A DNA stretch of 64,000 nt from an uncultured Prevotellaceae bacterium (lineage in GTDB: Bacteria; Bacteroidota; Bacteroidia; Bacteroidales; Bacteroidaceae): contig CASFNA010000004.1 of NCBI GenBank assembly GCA_949295905.1, positions 1 to 64,000 of the forward strand. The letters are read 5' to 3'. Shown piece after piece: positions 1 to 9,367 of the stretch. A program made the translations under genes and the position numbers. The notes under the pieces were generated by a model. That model made no database searches and was not told the DNA's origin. It was given only the letters and a program-made list of their open reading frames with translations. Every line of letters begins with the position of its first letter. The stretch's first letter is position 1.

Positions 1-126
1 GCTTATCGTATAGGCGTCAGTTCGAGGGCAGTAGAAAAACAAATAGCGAAGTTGCGTTCAATGGGGATTTTAGCTCGTGAAGGTGCAGATTTTGGTGGCT
101 ATTGGCGCATCATCGTAAAACCATAA
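1..126 (+). CDS. C-terminal end of a winged-helix protein (Fic- or RecG/AlbA-like), partial
   Basis: The frame is open from the first base and stops with TAA at 124-126, leaving 41 residues. The residues VSSRAVEKQIAKLRSMGIL followed by REGADFGGYWRI look like the winged-helix segment that ends many Fic-family and RecG-like/AlbA_2 proteins (a 'K-L-x-x-x-G-I-L-x-R-x-G-x-x-x-G-G-Y-W' pattern). The rest of the gene lies left of the window, so the catalytic part cannot be seen and the two families cannot be separated. The next gene starts 17 bases later on the same strand and may be co-transcribed. Confidence 0.6.
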   Translation, partial: AYRIGVSSRAVEKQIAKLRSMGILAREGADFGGYWRIIVKP

Positions 127-143
127 CAGAGAGGGCGTGACAC

Positions 144-854
144 ATGACAATCTTTATCTTGGTATCCATCTTATTGGTTGCAGCTTTGGCGATAGCCTTG
201 CTTATGGGCGTTTCTCCTGCGAGCCAAAAAGTCAAAGTCCGGACGATGTATGTCGGAGCTGCGCTTATGCTCGTAGTCGCTCTTATCGTCTGCGACTATA
301 TTGACGCTTTACCGGATTTCCCGTCCAAGTTCCGATTTCATACAGTATTAGTGCTTGCCATAACCGTAGGTTATCTCTGTATTTCCATTGCCTTTATGGA
401 AAAGTACAATGTCCTAAAGCGTAAAAACCACGTACTTGAAGAAGCCCTTACTGAAAAAGAACAAGAGAAAGTATCCATTCTGATGGAACGTCAGAGCGAA
501 CAGCAACAAGCACTCCAAAAAGGAGAACTTGAATGGTTTGCCGGAAAAATCAAGATGTTCAGCGAAGAGGAGCAAAAGGCGATTCTTGCCAGTGCCTACG
601 CATTTGCAGAGCACGATTTGATTCTTCCACCCTCAATCACAGTCCAGCCCAATGAAATGTGCAGCCAGCAAGAACTCATGTATTTCGTTTACTCCGCTTT
701 CTCCAATATGGGCAAAAAGCGCAGCGGCATTGTGACTTTCTTAAGCCAGGTTTTCAAAGCATACTTTCCTGCTGGTGAGAGTTCTGTCTCAAAGAAGATG
801 CCGGGATTGGATAAGGTTAAGGAGAGAAGGGAGAAAGAAAATAAGTCTAAGTAA
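144..854 (+). CDS. Hypothetical membrane protein with coiled coil
   Basis: This 236-residue protein is not recognised. Three hydrophobic stretches (about residues 4-22, 34-52 and 68-85) suggest an N-terminal membrane domain. A charged, Glu/Lys/Gln-rich segment at about 90-130 looks like a coiled coil. The rest is a soluble domain ending in a Lys/Arg-rich tail (KVKERREKENKSK), so the C-terminus probably lies in the cytoplasm. A GAGAGGG stretch stands about 10 bases before the ATG and may be the ribosome binding site. The gene follows the truncated winged-helix gene closely and ends about 100 bases before the controller promoter of the restriction operon. It may belong to the mobile element or to the defence system. 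Nothing in the sequence decides this. Confidence 0.6.
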   Translation: MTIFILVSILLVAALAIALLMGVSPASQKVKVRTMYVGAALMLVVALIVCDYIDALPDFPSKFRFHTVLVLAITVGYLCISIAFMEKYNVLKRKNHVLEEALTEKEQEKVSILMERQSEQQQALQKGELEWFAGKIKMFSEEEQKAILASAYAFAEHDLILPPSITVQPNEMCSQQELMYFVYSAFSNMGKKRSGIVTFLSQVFKAYFPAGESSVSKKMPGLDKVKERREKENKSK

Positions 855-861
855 AACACAT

Positions 862-951
862 ATTGAAGTATATTTCAATATAGAGTTGTTCTTCAACATA
901 CATTTGTTAGAAAAGCATTATAATTGGAACTGAATTTCAATTATAATGCTT
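862..951. promoter_or_regulatory. Operator region of the restriction operon (nested palindromes)
   Basis: Three palindromes stand before the controller gene. ATTGAA and TTCAAT form arms at 862-867 and 874-879. GTTG and CAAC form arms at 885-888 and 894-897. A perfect 14-base inverted repeat follows: AAGCATTATAATTG at 913-926 and its complement at 938-951, with an 11-base spacer. The last arm ends on the first base of the -7 promoter box, so a repressor bound here would block RNA polymerase. The Xre-type protein encoded directly downstream is the obvious candidate ligand, but that is inference. Confidence 0.6.
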
Positions 952-958
952 ACCTTTG
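951..958 (+). promoter_or_regulatory. Bacteroidota-type -7 box (TACCTTTG) for the controller/restriction operon
   Basis: TACCTTTG matches the TAnnTTTG consensus. It lies 24 bases before the ATG at 982, which argues against translation starting at the upstream in-frame ATG at 946, because that codon would precede the transcript start. No other strong promoter is seen between the following six genes. Confidence 0.65.
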
Positions 959-981
959 CATTCAAACATATCATAGAAAGT

Positions 982-1188
982 ATGAATAAAGATATAAATC
1001 GTTTGAAGGTGGTTTTAGCAGAAAAGAAACGCACCAATAAATGGCTGGCAGAACAGATAGGGAAAGACCCCGGAACTGTATCTAAATGGTGTACCAACAC
1101 TATGCAACCGAATTTAGAGACGCTTGTTAAAATAGCGGAATGTTTGGATGTGGATGTAAAAGATTTACTTTGGTCAATAAAAGATTAG
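982..1188 (+). CDS. Xre-family helix-turn-helix controller protein
   Basis: This is a 68-residue single-domain DNA-binding protein of the Cro/CI (Xre) type. The helix-turn-helix is visible in KWLAEQIGKDPGTVSKWCTN, followed by the usual third and fourth helices (QPNLETLVKIAECLDVDVKDLL). Proteins of this size directly before a methyltransferase commonly act as controller (C) proteins that time restriction-gene expression; that role is inferred here. The start at 982 is preferred over the longer frame from 946 because the -7 box at 951-958 lies between them. The methyltransferase begins 6 bases after its stop codon. The palindrome overlapping the promoter is a likely autoregulatory operator. Confidence 0.85.
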   Translation: MNKDINRLKVVLAEKKRTNKWLAEQIGKDPGTVSKWCTNTMQPNLETLVKIAECLDVDVKDLLWSIKD

Positions 1189-1194
1189 TCATAG

Positions 1195-2322
1195 ATGAAC
1201 ATATTTTCTTTTTTTGCAGGAGCTGGTTTTTTAGATTTGGGATTTGAGTTACAAGGTAATTATAATATCGTTTTCGTAAATGAGTTTTACAAAACATTCA
1301 ATCGTATCTATCGGTATGCCAGACAAAATATGGGATTGCAAGAACCAAGATTTGGCCATCACATAGAAGACATAACTGAATATGTTGACGGTAGACATGA
1401 GGATAGGCTACAAAAGCTCATAGAGTGGGTTGAAGAATCAAGAGAAGAAGAACTTACTGGTTTTATCGGTGGTCCCCCATGCCCGGATTTTTCTGTTGCA
1501 GGGAAAAATAAAGGTCGTAATGGTGAAAATGGTAAATTATCAGGAACGTATGCACAATTAATATGTATTGCACAACCTGATTTTTTCCTTTTCGAAAATG
1601 TCAAAGGATTATATCGAACAGCACGGCATAGACAATTCTTTGAAGAATTGAAACAGCAATTTAGGGCACATGGCTATTCTTTAACAGAGCAACTTGTAAA
1701 TTCGTTAGAATACGGTGCTCCGCAAGATCGAGATAGAATCATTTTGATAGGTTTCCATCAACATGCTATTGATATGTTACATCTTCAAACGGAAAATGGG
1801 ACATTGATAAACTTCCCTTGGGAAGCTCATAAAATTTACAACTTAGAGGAGGTCAAAAGACTTCCTTGGCCTGATAAATCTCCTTATCAAGAAAATGCAC
1901 CCAGTCCTATGCCCGATGGGATTATAGAAAATTTAACTGTACAGCATTGGTGGACTGAAAACAATGTCATGCATCATCCGAATGCAAACATGTATTTTCA
2001 GCCACGTGCGGGAATTATGAGATTTAGAACAAAAGATGAAGGTGACGTAGAAAAAAAATGCTATAAACGCTTGCATAGATGGAGATACTCCCCAACTGCA
2101 GCCTATGGAAATAATGAAGTGCACATACATCCATATCTTCCAAGAAGAATATCTGTAGCAGAAGCATTGGCCATTCAATCATTGCCTGCAAATTTTATTC
2201 TGCCACTAGATATATCACTAACAGATGCTTTTAAAACTGTTGGAAACGGTGTGCCTTTCGTTTTAGCTAATGGTATAGCAGAAAGTATCTCAGATTATAT
2301 TAATCACCATTTAGAAGAATAG
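1195..2322 (+). CDS. DNA (cytosine-5-)-methyltransferase
   Basis: This 375-residue protein transfers a methyl group from S-adenosylmethionine to C5 of cytosine in a specific DNA sequence. Motifs appear in canonical order: motif I FAGAGFLDLGFELQG near the N-terminus (SAM binding), motif IV GGPPCPDFSVAG with the catalytic Cys near residue 100, motif VI FENVKGL, motif VIII GAPQDRDRI, and motif X GNGVPFVLANGI near the C-terminus. The target-recognition region lies at roughly residues 200-310 and does not reveal the recognised site. It is the second gene of a six-gene operon; the McrB-like gene begins 3 bases after its stop. It presumably protects host DNA from the nuclease encoded downstream, and Vsr at the operon end would repair T:G mismatches arising from deaminated 5-methylcytosine. 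Confidence 0.93.
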   Translation: MNIFSFFAGAGFLDLGFELQGNYNIVFVNEFYKTFNRIYRYARQNMGLQEPRFGHHIEDITEYVDGRHEDRLQKLIEWVEESREEELTGFIGGPPCPDFSVAGKNKGRNGENGKLSGTYAQLICIAQPDFFLFENVKGLYRTARHRQFFEELKQQFRAHGYSLTEQLVNSLEYGAPQDRDRIILIGFHQHAIDMLHLQTENGTLINFPWEAHKIYNLEEVKRLPWPDKSPYQENAPSPMPDGIIENLTVQHWWTENNVMHHPNANMYFQPRAGIMRFRTKDEGDVEKKCYKRLHRWRYSPTAAYGNNEVHIHPYLPRRISVAEALAIQSLPANFILPLDISLTDAFKTVGNGVPFVLANGIAESISDYINHHLEE

Positions 2323-2325
2323 CTT

Positions 2326-4236
2326 ATGGATTTAAACCACTTAATAGACCTGATTGGTCAATTACCCGAAAATAGCCAAATGAACTATGTGCGAGGGGAA
2401 AGTGCTTGTACTTTTGTCCGGATAGACAAAAGTGAAATTCGTTTGTATGCAAAAACGCCAGAAGGAAAGGATGTGACCTTTGCTGAATCTTTTCTAAGCG
2501 AACTGGCACAACGAATAGAACCCAATGTGGCATTCAACACAAGTCAGCTTCTTAATAATAAAGGATCTAATAGAGCTGTAGTCGATAGTATTATAGCCAA
2601 TACTGCAGAATTTTATTGGATTACTAAAGATAGAGCAAAATTTACGGTATGGATTCCTTCCAAACCACATGAGCCAGGAATCTTGGTAGAATGGACAGAT
2701 TTGGATTTCATAAACCGAGAGACTTCCCTTTCACATCAAATACAACCAGTATCTCCGAAGACAGTAAGAGACTGTTTTATACATTTTTGGAAGATGACTG
2801 ATGAACATGGCGCAGATTATGAAAACTACATATCATTATATGAAAGCACTGTTAATCCATACATTAAGGCAGAAATCAATTTCAACAGTGTTTTTGAAAT
2901 AACAGATTATAAGCAATACAAACAGATATTAGATGCCATTATTAGCAAGTATGGTGAGCTGTCCTATCTATCTAGTCCCGGCTTAGGAGGCGACAAGTAT
3001 CGTGTATATTCCACACACAAGCATTATGCAACTTTCCTAAACATTTTGCAGGAAACTGCAAAAATAACAAGACAGAAGCCTAAGATACTACATCATACCC
3101 TAAAAGTACGTTCTTCATACCGCCCCTACATCACCGCCATAAAATCAAAACCATTTCTTTTATTGGCAGGTATCTCCGGAACGGGCAAGAGCCGCATTGT
3201 ACGTGAATTGGCGCGTGCTTGTTGGAATGAAGGCACCACAGAATTTGAAGCTCAGAAGCCTAAGAACTTTGAGATGGTGCAAGTGAAACCGAACTGGCAC
3301 GATTCCAGCGAACTGATAGGTTATGTAAGTCGTGTCAGCGGCAAGGCTGAGTTTATTACTGGAGAGTTCTTAAGATTCATTGCCAAAGCATGGGAAGACA
3401 CGGACACACCCTACTTTTTGTGTCTTGACGAGATGAATCTTGCACCCGTAGAGCAATATTTCGCAGAATACCTGAGCGTGATAGAATCGCGCAAGAGCCA
3501 CGAGGATGGTTCGGTAACGACCGACCCGATATTGGAAAAGGTGGATGAGGAATGGTATTTCAATCTGACAGCCTCACTGACCATGAATGAGGGTATACGG
3601 AAGAAATTCAACGGGGAAGGCATCTGCATCCCTCAAAACCTCATTGTCATCGGCACCGTAAACATGGATGAGACTACCTTCTCCTTCTCACGCAAAGTGC
3701 TTGACAGGGCCATGACCATAGAAATGAATGAAGTAGATTTGGATGCAGGATTGACCGAGCGTTATGAACACATTGGGAAACTGGGCCATGAAGAACTTAT
3801 AGGGACTGCTGTGGAAGGAGTGGATGTGTATTCCGACAACCAAGAAGTTTGTGACAAGGCTTTAATTTATCTGAAAGCGATCAATGCTGTACTGGAGGGA
3901 ACTCCGTTCAAGGTAGCTTACCGCACGCGCAACGAGTTCTTGCTTTATATTGTGAACAATTTGCCTTATAACAAAGATGAAGGAGGCAATGAACTGGCGG
4001 AAGGATATGTGATAGCAAGAGCGTTGGACGAGGTAACGAACATGAAAATCCTGTCGCGCATCGAAGGTGATGACACCAAAGTGACAGATAGCTTACTTGA
4101 CAATCTAAAACGAGCCATAACCGAAGAACTGGCAAACATATCAGACGGATTCCCCATTGAAAAGTCAGTATCTTTAAAGAAGTTGGATGAGATGAAACAA
4201 CGACTGGTATCCGGCTATACAAGTTTCTGGAGCTGA
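2326..4236 (+). CDS. McrB-like AAA+ motor subunit of a restriction system
   Basis: This 636-residue protein has an unrecognised N-terminal part (about 1-280), possibly for DNA recognition, and a C-terminal AAA+ domain. The domain has a Walker A motif LLAGISGTGKSRIV, a Walker B motif YFLCLDEMNLAPVEQYFAEY, and the sensor-like GTVNMDETTFSFSRKVLDRA, which is typical of McrB proteins. McrB proteins hydrolyse GTP and form rings that drive the McrC nuclease; the equivalent in LlaJI-type systems is the R1 subunit. The McrC-like partner starts 2 bases after the stop, as expected for a stoichiometric complex. The nucleotide (GTP or ATP) cannot be told from the sequence by eye. Confidence 0.88.
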   Translation: MDLNHLIDLIGQLPENSQMNYVRGESACTFVRIDKSEIRLYAKTPEGKDVTFAESFLSELAQRIEPNVAFNTSQLLNNKGSNRAVVDSIIANTAEFYWITKDRAKFTVWIPSKPHEPGILVEWTDLDFINRETSLSHQIQPVSPKTVRDCFIHFWKMTDEHGADYENYISLYESTVNPYIKAEINFNSVFEITDYKQYKQILDAIISKYGELSYLSSPGLGGDKYRVYSTHKHYATFLNILQETAKITRQKPKILHHTLKVRSSYRPYITAIKSKPFLLLAGISGTGKSRIVRELARACWNEGTTEFEAQKPKNFEMVQVKPNWHDSSELIGYVSRVSGKAEFITGEFLRFIAKAWEDTDTPYFLCLDEMNLAPVEQYFAEYLSVIESRKSHEDGSVTTDPILEKVDEEWYFNLTASLTMNEGIRKKFNGEGICIPQNLIVIGTVNMDETTFSFSRKVLDRAMTIEMNEVDLDAGLTERYEHIGKLGHEELIGTAVEGVDVYSDNQEVCDKALIYLKAINAVLEGTPFKVAYRTRNEFLLYIVNNLPYNKDEGGNELAEGYVIARALDEVTNMKILSRIEGDDTKVTDSLLDNLKRAITEELANISDGFPIEKSVSLKKLDEMKQRLVSGYTSFWS

Positions 4237-4238
4237 CG

Positions 4239-6428
4239 ATGGAACTTTTGACTATACGGCACAGGGATTTCGAGTTGAGCATTGAATGTACAAAATTCGA
4301 TGCCATTTGGGAAAAGGCTAGGAACAATGTGGGCGAAGAAGCACTTCAATCCTCTTATTCATGGTCTGACGGAGTGGAGTCTGTCGTTTTGTTAAAAGGT
4401 TCTGACAAGGAAATGCCAATAAAGCAAGGCGTTCGGGCGAAAGCCGTATTTTTCGACAATACGGACTACCCTGTATGGGTGGACTTTAAGGATTATGTAA
4501 AAGACGCGCAGTTTGGCTCTATCCTGCAAGGCGACAACGAGCGTTTTACCTTCCATCGGCACATCCTTGCCGGCTACCTGAACTATGGCAACGAAATAGG
4601 CCGCAGTGAAATCCGGTTGATATATAAGGTAGGCAGCGAAACGCGCCGTTTCAACTTCTCTTTTGAAGTACTCAGCAGCAAGCTCGATTACCACGAACAT
4701 TGGAAAGCCATCATTGAGGATATTGAACGGGAATACCGTATGCTGTCACTCGACTATATGCGAAGAACATTCCACGGATTTACGCCTGACAAGAACGGTA
4801 AGACACCGGAAATAATATGGTGGAGCATATTCGCCGGAGAACAACAGAAATTCATCAAGGCCTGCAAGAGCATCATTGAGCGTCCACGGCACAGGCTGCA
4901 CGGACATCAGACCTATCTGAAAGCGGACAAGCTGAAACATATTCCGGTATCCATCGAAAACGAACTGGCTGAACATCGGCTGGAACCAGCGCACCTGTAT
5001 CGTGTGGAAGAGCAGGTACAAACGAACGACACTTCGGAAAACCGTTTCCTGAAATTCGCCCTTGCGCAAATAACCGACAAATATGAAGTGTTGAAGAAAC
5101 AGATTGAAAGCGTAAAGGGCGTGTCGGAGACCATGAAGTCAGAAATGCAGGCGGTGTCAACCACGTTGAAGCGGCTGCAAAACAATCCGTTTTTCCGAAC
5201 CATCGGACGCTTCAAGGGGCTGAACCAAGAAAGTCTTGTCTTGCAGAAGGCTTCGGGCTACAGCCAAGTTTACCGCACATGGAATATGCTACGGCGTGCC
5301 TATTCGCTCAACGACGGCATTTACAGACTTCAGACAAAAGACATCGCCACGCTGTATGAGATATGGTGCTTCATAGAAGTGAGCCACATTGTGAAAGAGC
5401 AACTGCATCTGAACGATGAAGATATAGACCATCGCAACCGCATGGAGATGAACGGCCTGTTCACATGGGAGTTGGGCAAAGGAGAACACTCGCGCATCTT
5501 GTTCAAGAAAGATGACGTGGAACTGGCGGAGCTGGTGTATAATCCGAAAAGCACAGAAAACGACAATGACTCAACAGGCATAAAGGAATTAGTTACCAAA
5601 ACTGTTCCGCAGAAACCGGACATCGTTTTACGGCTGACCAAGAATGACTTGCAAGAAGGAATGAAACTGACTTATCTTTTTGATGCGAAATACCGCATCG
5701 GTGGAAAAGTAAAAGGTGTAGATGTACCGCCAGACGATGCCATCAACCAGATGCACCGCTACAGGGATGCCATATACTACAAGGACTATTCGTCTGATGC
5801 GCTCAAAAAGGAAGTGATTGGCGGCTATATCCTTTTCCCCGGTGATGGAGAGCCAACAGAAGTGGAAGTTTCCAATTTCTACAAAAGTATTGTGGAAGTA
5901 AATATCGGAGCCTTCCCCTTGCGTCCGAAAGATGAACGCAACCGGAATTTGTTGGAACATTTCATTGAAGGCCTGATAAATACAAAATCACAGGAAACAA
6001 TATCGCGTGTCATTCCGCAAAAGGGTACTTTTGTAGATGTAGGAAACCGTGTACTCATCGGATTGGTCGGCAACAGTGTTCGCCGAGGCTATACACAAAG
6101 TTTCCTTGACGGAACAGCAACCTTGTATTATACGGGCAAACAATTCCCAACAACCATAGCATTACAAAACCTGCATTTCTTCATACCTTACATTAAAGGG
6201 CAAGGGATTCGGGATGTCTATGAGATTGTCAGAGTACGCACTATAACCGCAAAGGAAGCAAAACAGACAGAAAGTGATGAAGTGCCTGCAGATGATTTAC
6301 GATTAGCTTTTGAGCTGCGGTTTAGCAAACAACTGTTCTTTGATTATCAAAAGATTGATACACGCAAATTAGTCAATTACACTTTTATTGATACAAAGTT
6401 TGACAATTTGAATAAGATAATTATATAA
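4239..6428 (+). CDS. DUF2357-type McrC-like nuclease subunit (LlaJI R2-like)
   Basis: This 729-residue protein is much longer than E. coli McrC and resembles the DUF2357-containing R2 subunit of LlaJI-type restriction systems. A PD-(D/E)xK nuclease signature is visible: KPDIVLRL near residue 460, then YLFDAKYRI with Asp and Lys at about 482 and 484. A predicted coiled coil or helical stretch lies at about 275-310. The C-terminal 150 residues after the nuclease core are unassigned. It would be the DNA-cutting partner of the AAA+ protein encoded just upstream. Codon use in the middle of this gene is closer to the host than in the very A/T-rich helicase gene that follows. Confidence 0.85.
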   Translation: MELLTIRHRDFELSIECTKFDAIWEKARNNVGEEALQSSYSWSDGVESVVLLKGSDKEMPIKQGVRAKAVFFDNTDYPVWVDFKDYVKDAQFGSILQGDNERFTFHRHILAGYLNYGNEIGRSEIRLIYKVGSETRRFNFSFEVLSSKLDYHEHWKAIIEDIEREYRMLSLDYMRRTFHGFTPDKNGKTPEIIWWSIFAGEQQKFIKACKSIIERPRHRLHGHQTYLKADKLKHIPVSIENELAEHRLEPAHLYRVEEQVQTNDTSENRFLKFALAQITDKYEVLKKQIESVKGVSETMKSEMQAVSTTLKRLQNNPFFRTIGRFKGLNQESLVLQKASGYSQVYRTWNMLRRAYSLNDGIYRLQTKDIATLYEIWCFIEVSHIVKEQLHLNDEDIDHRNRMEMNGLFTWELGKGEHSRILFKKDDVELAELVYNPKSTENDNDSTGIKELVTKTVPQKPDIVLRLTKNDLQEGMKLTYLFDAKYRIGGKVKGVDVPPDDAINQMHRYRDAIYYKDYSSDALKKEVIGGYILFPGDGEPTEVEVSNFYKSIVEVNIGAFPLRPKDERNRNLLEHFIEGLINTKSQETISRVIPQKGTFVDVGNRVLIGLVGNSVRRGYTQSFLDGTATLYYTGKQFPTTIALQNLHFFIPYIKGQGIRDVYEIVRVRTITAKEAKQTESDEVPADDLRLAFELRFSKQLFFDYQKIDTRKLVNYTFIDTKFDNLNKIII

Positions 6429-6440
6429 AATAGAATTGAT

Positions 6441-9365
6441 ATGAAAGAAAAAATATTAACATCAGAAGAAATCGCAAAATCATGGGCAAATATTTTTTGT
6501 TTCAAAAAGGAAAAAAGGCAAGAAAAAGGCCTTAGATCTCCACAAATAGGTGCATTACATGCATTAATGGCGCATATTGAAGAAGATGAGAAAACTGGAA
6601 TTGTAGTTATGCCTACAGGAACAGGAAAGACTGAAACAATGTTATCTTTTTTGGTCGCAAATCAATGTCGAAAAGTCTTCGTCATTGTTCCATCTGATTC
6701 TCTCAGGACTCAGACATACAAGAAGTTTAAAAAATTAGGATTATTACGCCATTTAGGAGTAGTTCCGTCAAATATAAATCTTCCCATTGTGAAAATGGTA
6801 ACAAAAAATGTAACTGACCCGGAATGGAGAACTATTGTTAACGAAACCAATGTAATAGTTACAACCATGACACTAGCTGCAAAAATATCACCGGAAACAA
6901 GGAGTTATCTAAGAGAAAATATTTCTTATCTTTTTGTAGATGAAGCACATCATTCTAAAGCTGAAACATGGAATGATTTTATAAATATATTTCCACCATC
7001 GCATGTCTTATTGTTTACAGCAACGCCTTTTAGAAATGACGGTCAAAAATTGCCAGGGAAAATAATATTCAATTTTCCTTTAAAAAAGGCACAAGAACAG
7101 CATTATTATGAAAAAATTGACTACTATCCGATTGTTGAATATACAATAGAGGAAGCAGACAAGGCAATAGCGCATAAAGCTATCGAGATTTTGAAGAAAG
7201 ATTCTGATAATGGATATGACCATATCATCATGGCTCGATGTAAAAATAAAAAACGGGCACAAGAAGTTTATAAAATATATCAAAAGTACCCTGAATACTC
7301 TCCTGTTATTGTATACTCAGGCATGAAAGGAGGTATAGGTATATTAAAAGCCATAAAAGAAAAGAAACATAAAATCATTGTATGTGTCAATATGCTAGGA
7401 GAAGGATATGATCTTCCTCAGTTAAAAATTGCAGCAATACACGACGACAAACAAAGCTTAGCTGTTACCCTGCAATTTATAGGACGTTTCACAAGAACAA
7501 ATGACAATAAATTAGGACGAGCAAGTTTCATTACAAATATAGCATACCCACCTATAGCATCTGAAATAAATTGTTTGTATCAGAACGATGCAGATTGGAA
7601 CTACATATTGCCTAGAATAAGTGCTTCGGCTTCAAATAAGCAACAAGAACTAAATGATTTTTTAAATGATTTCAAAGGAGAATTGAACGAAGAAATTTCT
7701 TTGGATAATATTCGGCCAGCTTTGAGTGCTGAAATATATACAACCATTTCCACTACTTCATTTTTTCATAATTGGAAGGAAGGAATATCTAAGATTAATG
7801 TATATGACTATATTTTACACTCAAGTTCAAATGACACTTTAGTGATTGTACTGGGCAAAAAATCTCATGTACAATGGGGTGATACTAATACTGTAAAAAA
7901 TCTAACATGGGATATTATTATTGTATATTTTGATGCATTATATAAAAGGATATATCTAAATAGCTCACTAAAAATTAATGGATACAATTTTTTGAAACAC
8001 ATATTCTCGTCTGTAAACAAAATCCAAGATGAGAGAGTATACAGGGTTTTTGCAAATATAAATAGATTACGACTGTTTAATGTTGGGGCAAGACTCCCAC
8101 AAGGAAAAGATATATCTTTTCAATCCTATTTTGGCAGTAGTGTGCAGGATGGATTAGACATGCTAACACAAGGTAAACTTCTTAAAAATAATATCTTTGG
8201 TATAGGTTTTAAGGATGGATGTAAAACAAGCATAGGATGTTCTAATAATGGGAAAATATGGTCTAGAGAAAGAGCAGATTTATTGCATTTCCAAAAATGG
8301 TGTAAGGAAATAGGAAGAATCGTAACAGATGAGAGCATAGATACCAATGTCGTGCTTCAAAATACATTAAACTTTGAAGAGATGAAAATATTTCCTAACG
8401 TACATCCAATTAGCATTGACTGGAATCCAGAGATATATGAACGCTATTCACAACTTATACATATAGCAAACGCCATTGTTCCGTTTGATGATTTAGAATT
8501 GGTTATAGAACCTACTACTAAGATTGGAGAAAATATTATATTTTCTATCCAAAATGAAGAGTATTCATGCACGATTAAGATGGAGTGTGATAAAAATAGT
8601 TCAAAGTGTATTTATACTATTACAGCAGGGAGTCCTATAAAATTTATAATTGGAGATACAGAAGTTAATGTAAACGAGTTTTTTGACCAATATCCAATAA
8701 CTATTTTTTACGCAGACAATAGTATCTCGTATGGCAGGAACCTTTGTAAGCCTAAAAATGAAGCTTCCACTATTCCTGACGCTCTGATTACTCCTCTAAA
8801 TTGGGAGGGGGTAGACCTTAAAAAAGAATCACAGAAATCAGCTCCATATAGGACTGATTCTATACAATTTTATATGGTACAACAAATTAAGCATTCATAT
8901 GATTATCTTATTGATGATGATGGAAAAGGAGAAATCGCGGATTTGGTTGGCATAAAAGATTCACCTAATTTGATAGATATAACTTTATATCATTTGAAAT
9001 ATGCAATAGACGGACGTGTTTCAGAATTATTAGACAATTTATACCAGGTTTGTGGGCAGGCTCAAAAGTCAATTCGTTGGAAATATCTTAGTGGAGACAA
9101 AGTGTTCACACATATATTAAAGCGAAATGATAAGAAAATAAAGCAAAATAAAAGCAGTATCATCTTAAAAGGAACTTCAAAGGACATATTGAAACTGAGA
9201 GAAGAGGCAACAAACCGCAAAGAGATACGCTACCATGTAGTTATAGTCCAACCAGGAATGAGCAAATCTCAATGTTCATATGAAATGAAAATATTATTAG
9301 GTATAACAGTTCAGGTTTTAAAGCAAATGGCTAATATTGATTGTAATGTCATTTGTAGTAAATAA
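6441..9365 (+). CDS. Large SF2 (DEAH) helicase with a C-terminal nuclease-like motif
   Basis: This 974-residue protein has a superfamily 2 helicase core in its first ~400 residues: Walker A MPTGTGKTE (about 58-64), DEAH box VDEAHHS (167-170), motif III FTATPF (about 192), and motif VI QFIGRFTRT (about 344-351). The ~550 residues after the core are unrecognised. Near residues 833-853 the pattern ADLVGI...IDITLYHLKY resembles the D...(x)K core of PD-(D/E)xK-like domains at the ends of some defence helicases; this is a weak, by-eye reading. The gene is strikingly A/T-rich. It sits between the McrC-like and vsr genes in the same operon (gaps of 12 and 2 bases), which suggests a translocase or accessory role in restriction. 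Confidence 0.82.
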   Translation: MKEKILTSEEIAKSWANIFCFKKEKRQEKGLRSPQIGALHALMAHIEEDEKTGIVVMPTGTGKTETMLSFLVANQCRKVFVIVPSDSLRTQTYKKFKKLGLLRHLGVVPSNINLPIVKMVTKNVTDPEWRTIVNETNVIVTTMTLAAKISPETRSYLRENISYLFVDEAHHSKAETWNDFINIFPPSHVLLFTATPFRNDGQKLPGKIIFNFPLKKAQEQHYYEKIDYYPIVEYTIEEADKAIAHKAIEILKKDSDNGYDHIIMARCKNKKRAQEVYKIYQKYPEYSPVIVYSGMKGGIGILKAIKEKKHKIIVCVNMLGEGYDLPQLKIAAIHDDKQSLAVTLQFIGRFTRTNDNKLGRASFITNIAYPPIASEINCLYQNDADWNYILPRISASASNKQQELNDFLNDFKGELNEEISLDNIRPALSAEIYTTISTTSFFHNWKEGISKINVYDYILHSSSNDTLVIVLGKKSHVQWGDTNTVKNLTWDIIIVYFDALYKRIYLNSSLKINGYNFLKHIFSSVNKIQDERVYRVFANINRLRLFNVGARLPQGKDISFQSYFGSSVQDGLDMLTQGKLLKNNIFGIGFKDGCKTSIGCSNNGKIWSRERADLLHFQKWCKEIGRIVTDESIDTNVVLQNTLNFEEMKIFPNVHPISIDWNPEIYERYSQLIHIANAIVPFDDLELVIEPTTKIGENIIFSIQNEEYSCTIKMECDKNSSKCIYTITAGSPIKFIIGDTEVNVNEFFDQYPITIFYADNSISYGRNLCKPKNEASTIPDALITPLNWEGVDLKKESQKSAPYRTDSIQFYMVQQIKHSYDYLIDDDGKGEIADLVGIKDSPNLIDITLYHLKYAIDGRVSELLDNLYQVCGQAQKSIRWKYLSGDKVFTHILKRNDKKIKQNKSSIILKGTSKDILKLREEATNRKEIRYHVVIVQPGMSKSQCSYEMKILLGITVQVLKQMANIDCNVICSK

Positions 9366-9367
9366 TA

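Noticed and set aside
1195-9365. DISARM or BREX identity of the defence operon
   Set aside because: There is a C5-methyltransferase and a helicase, but no DUF1998 or phospholipase-D gene as in DISARM, and no PglZ/BrxC/BrxL as in BREX.
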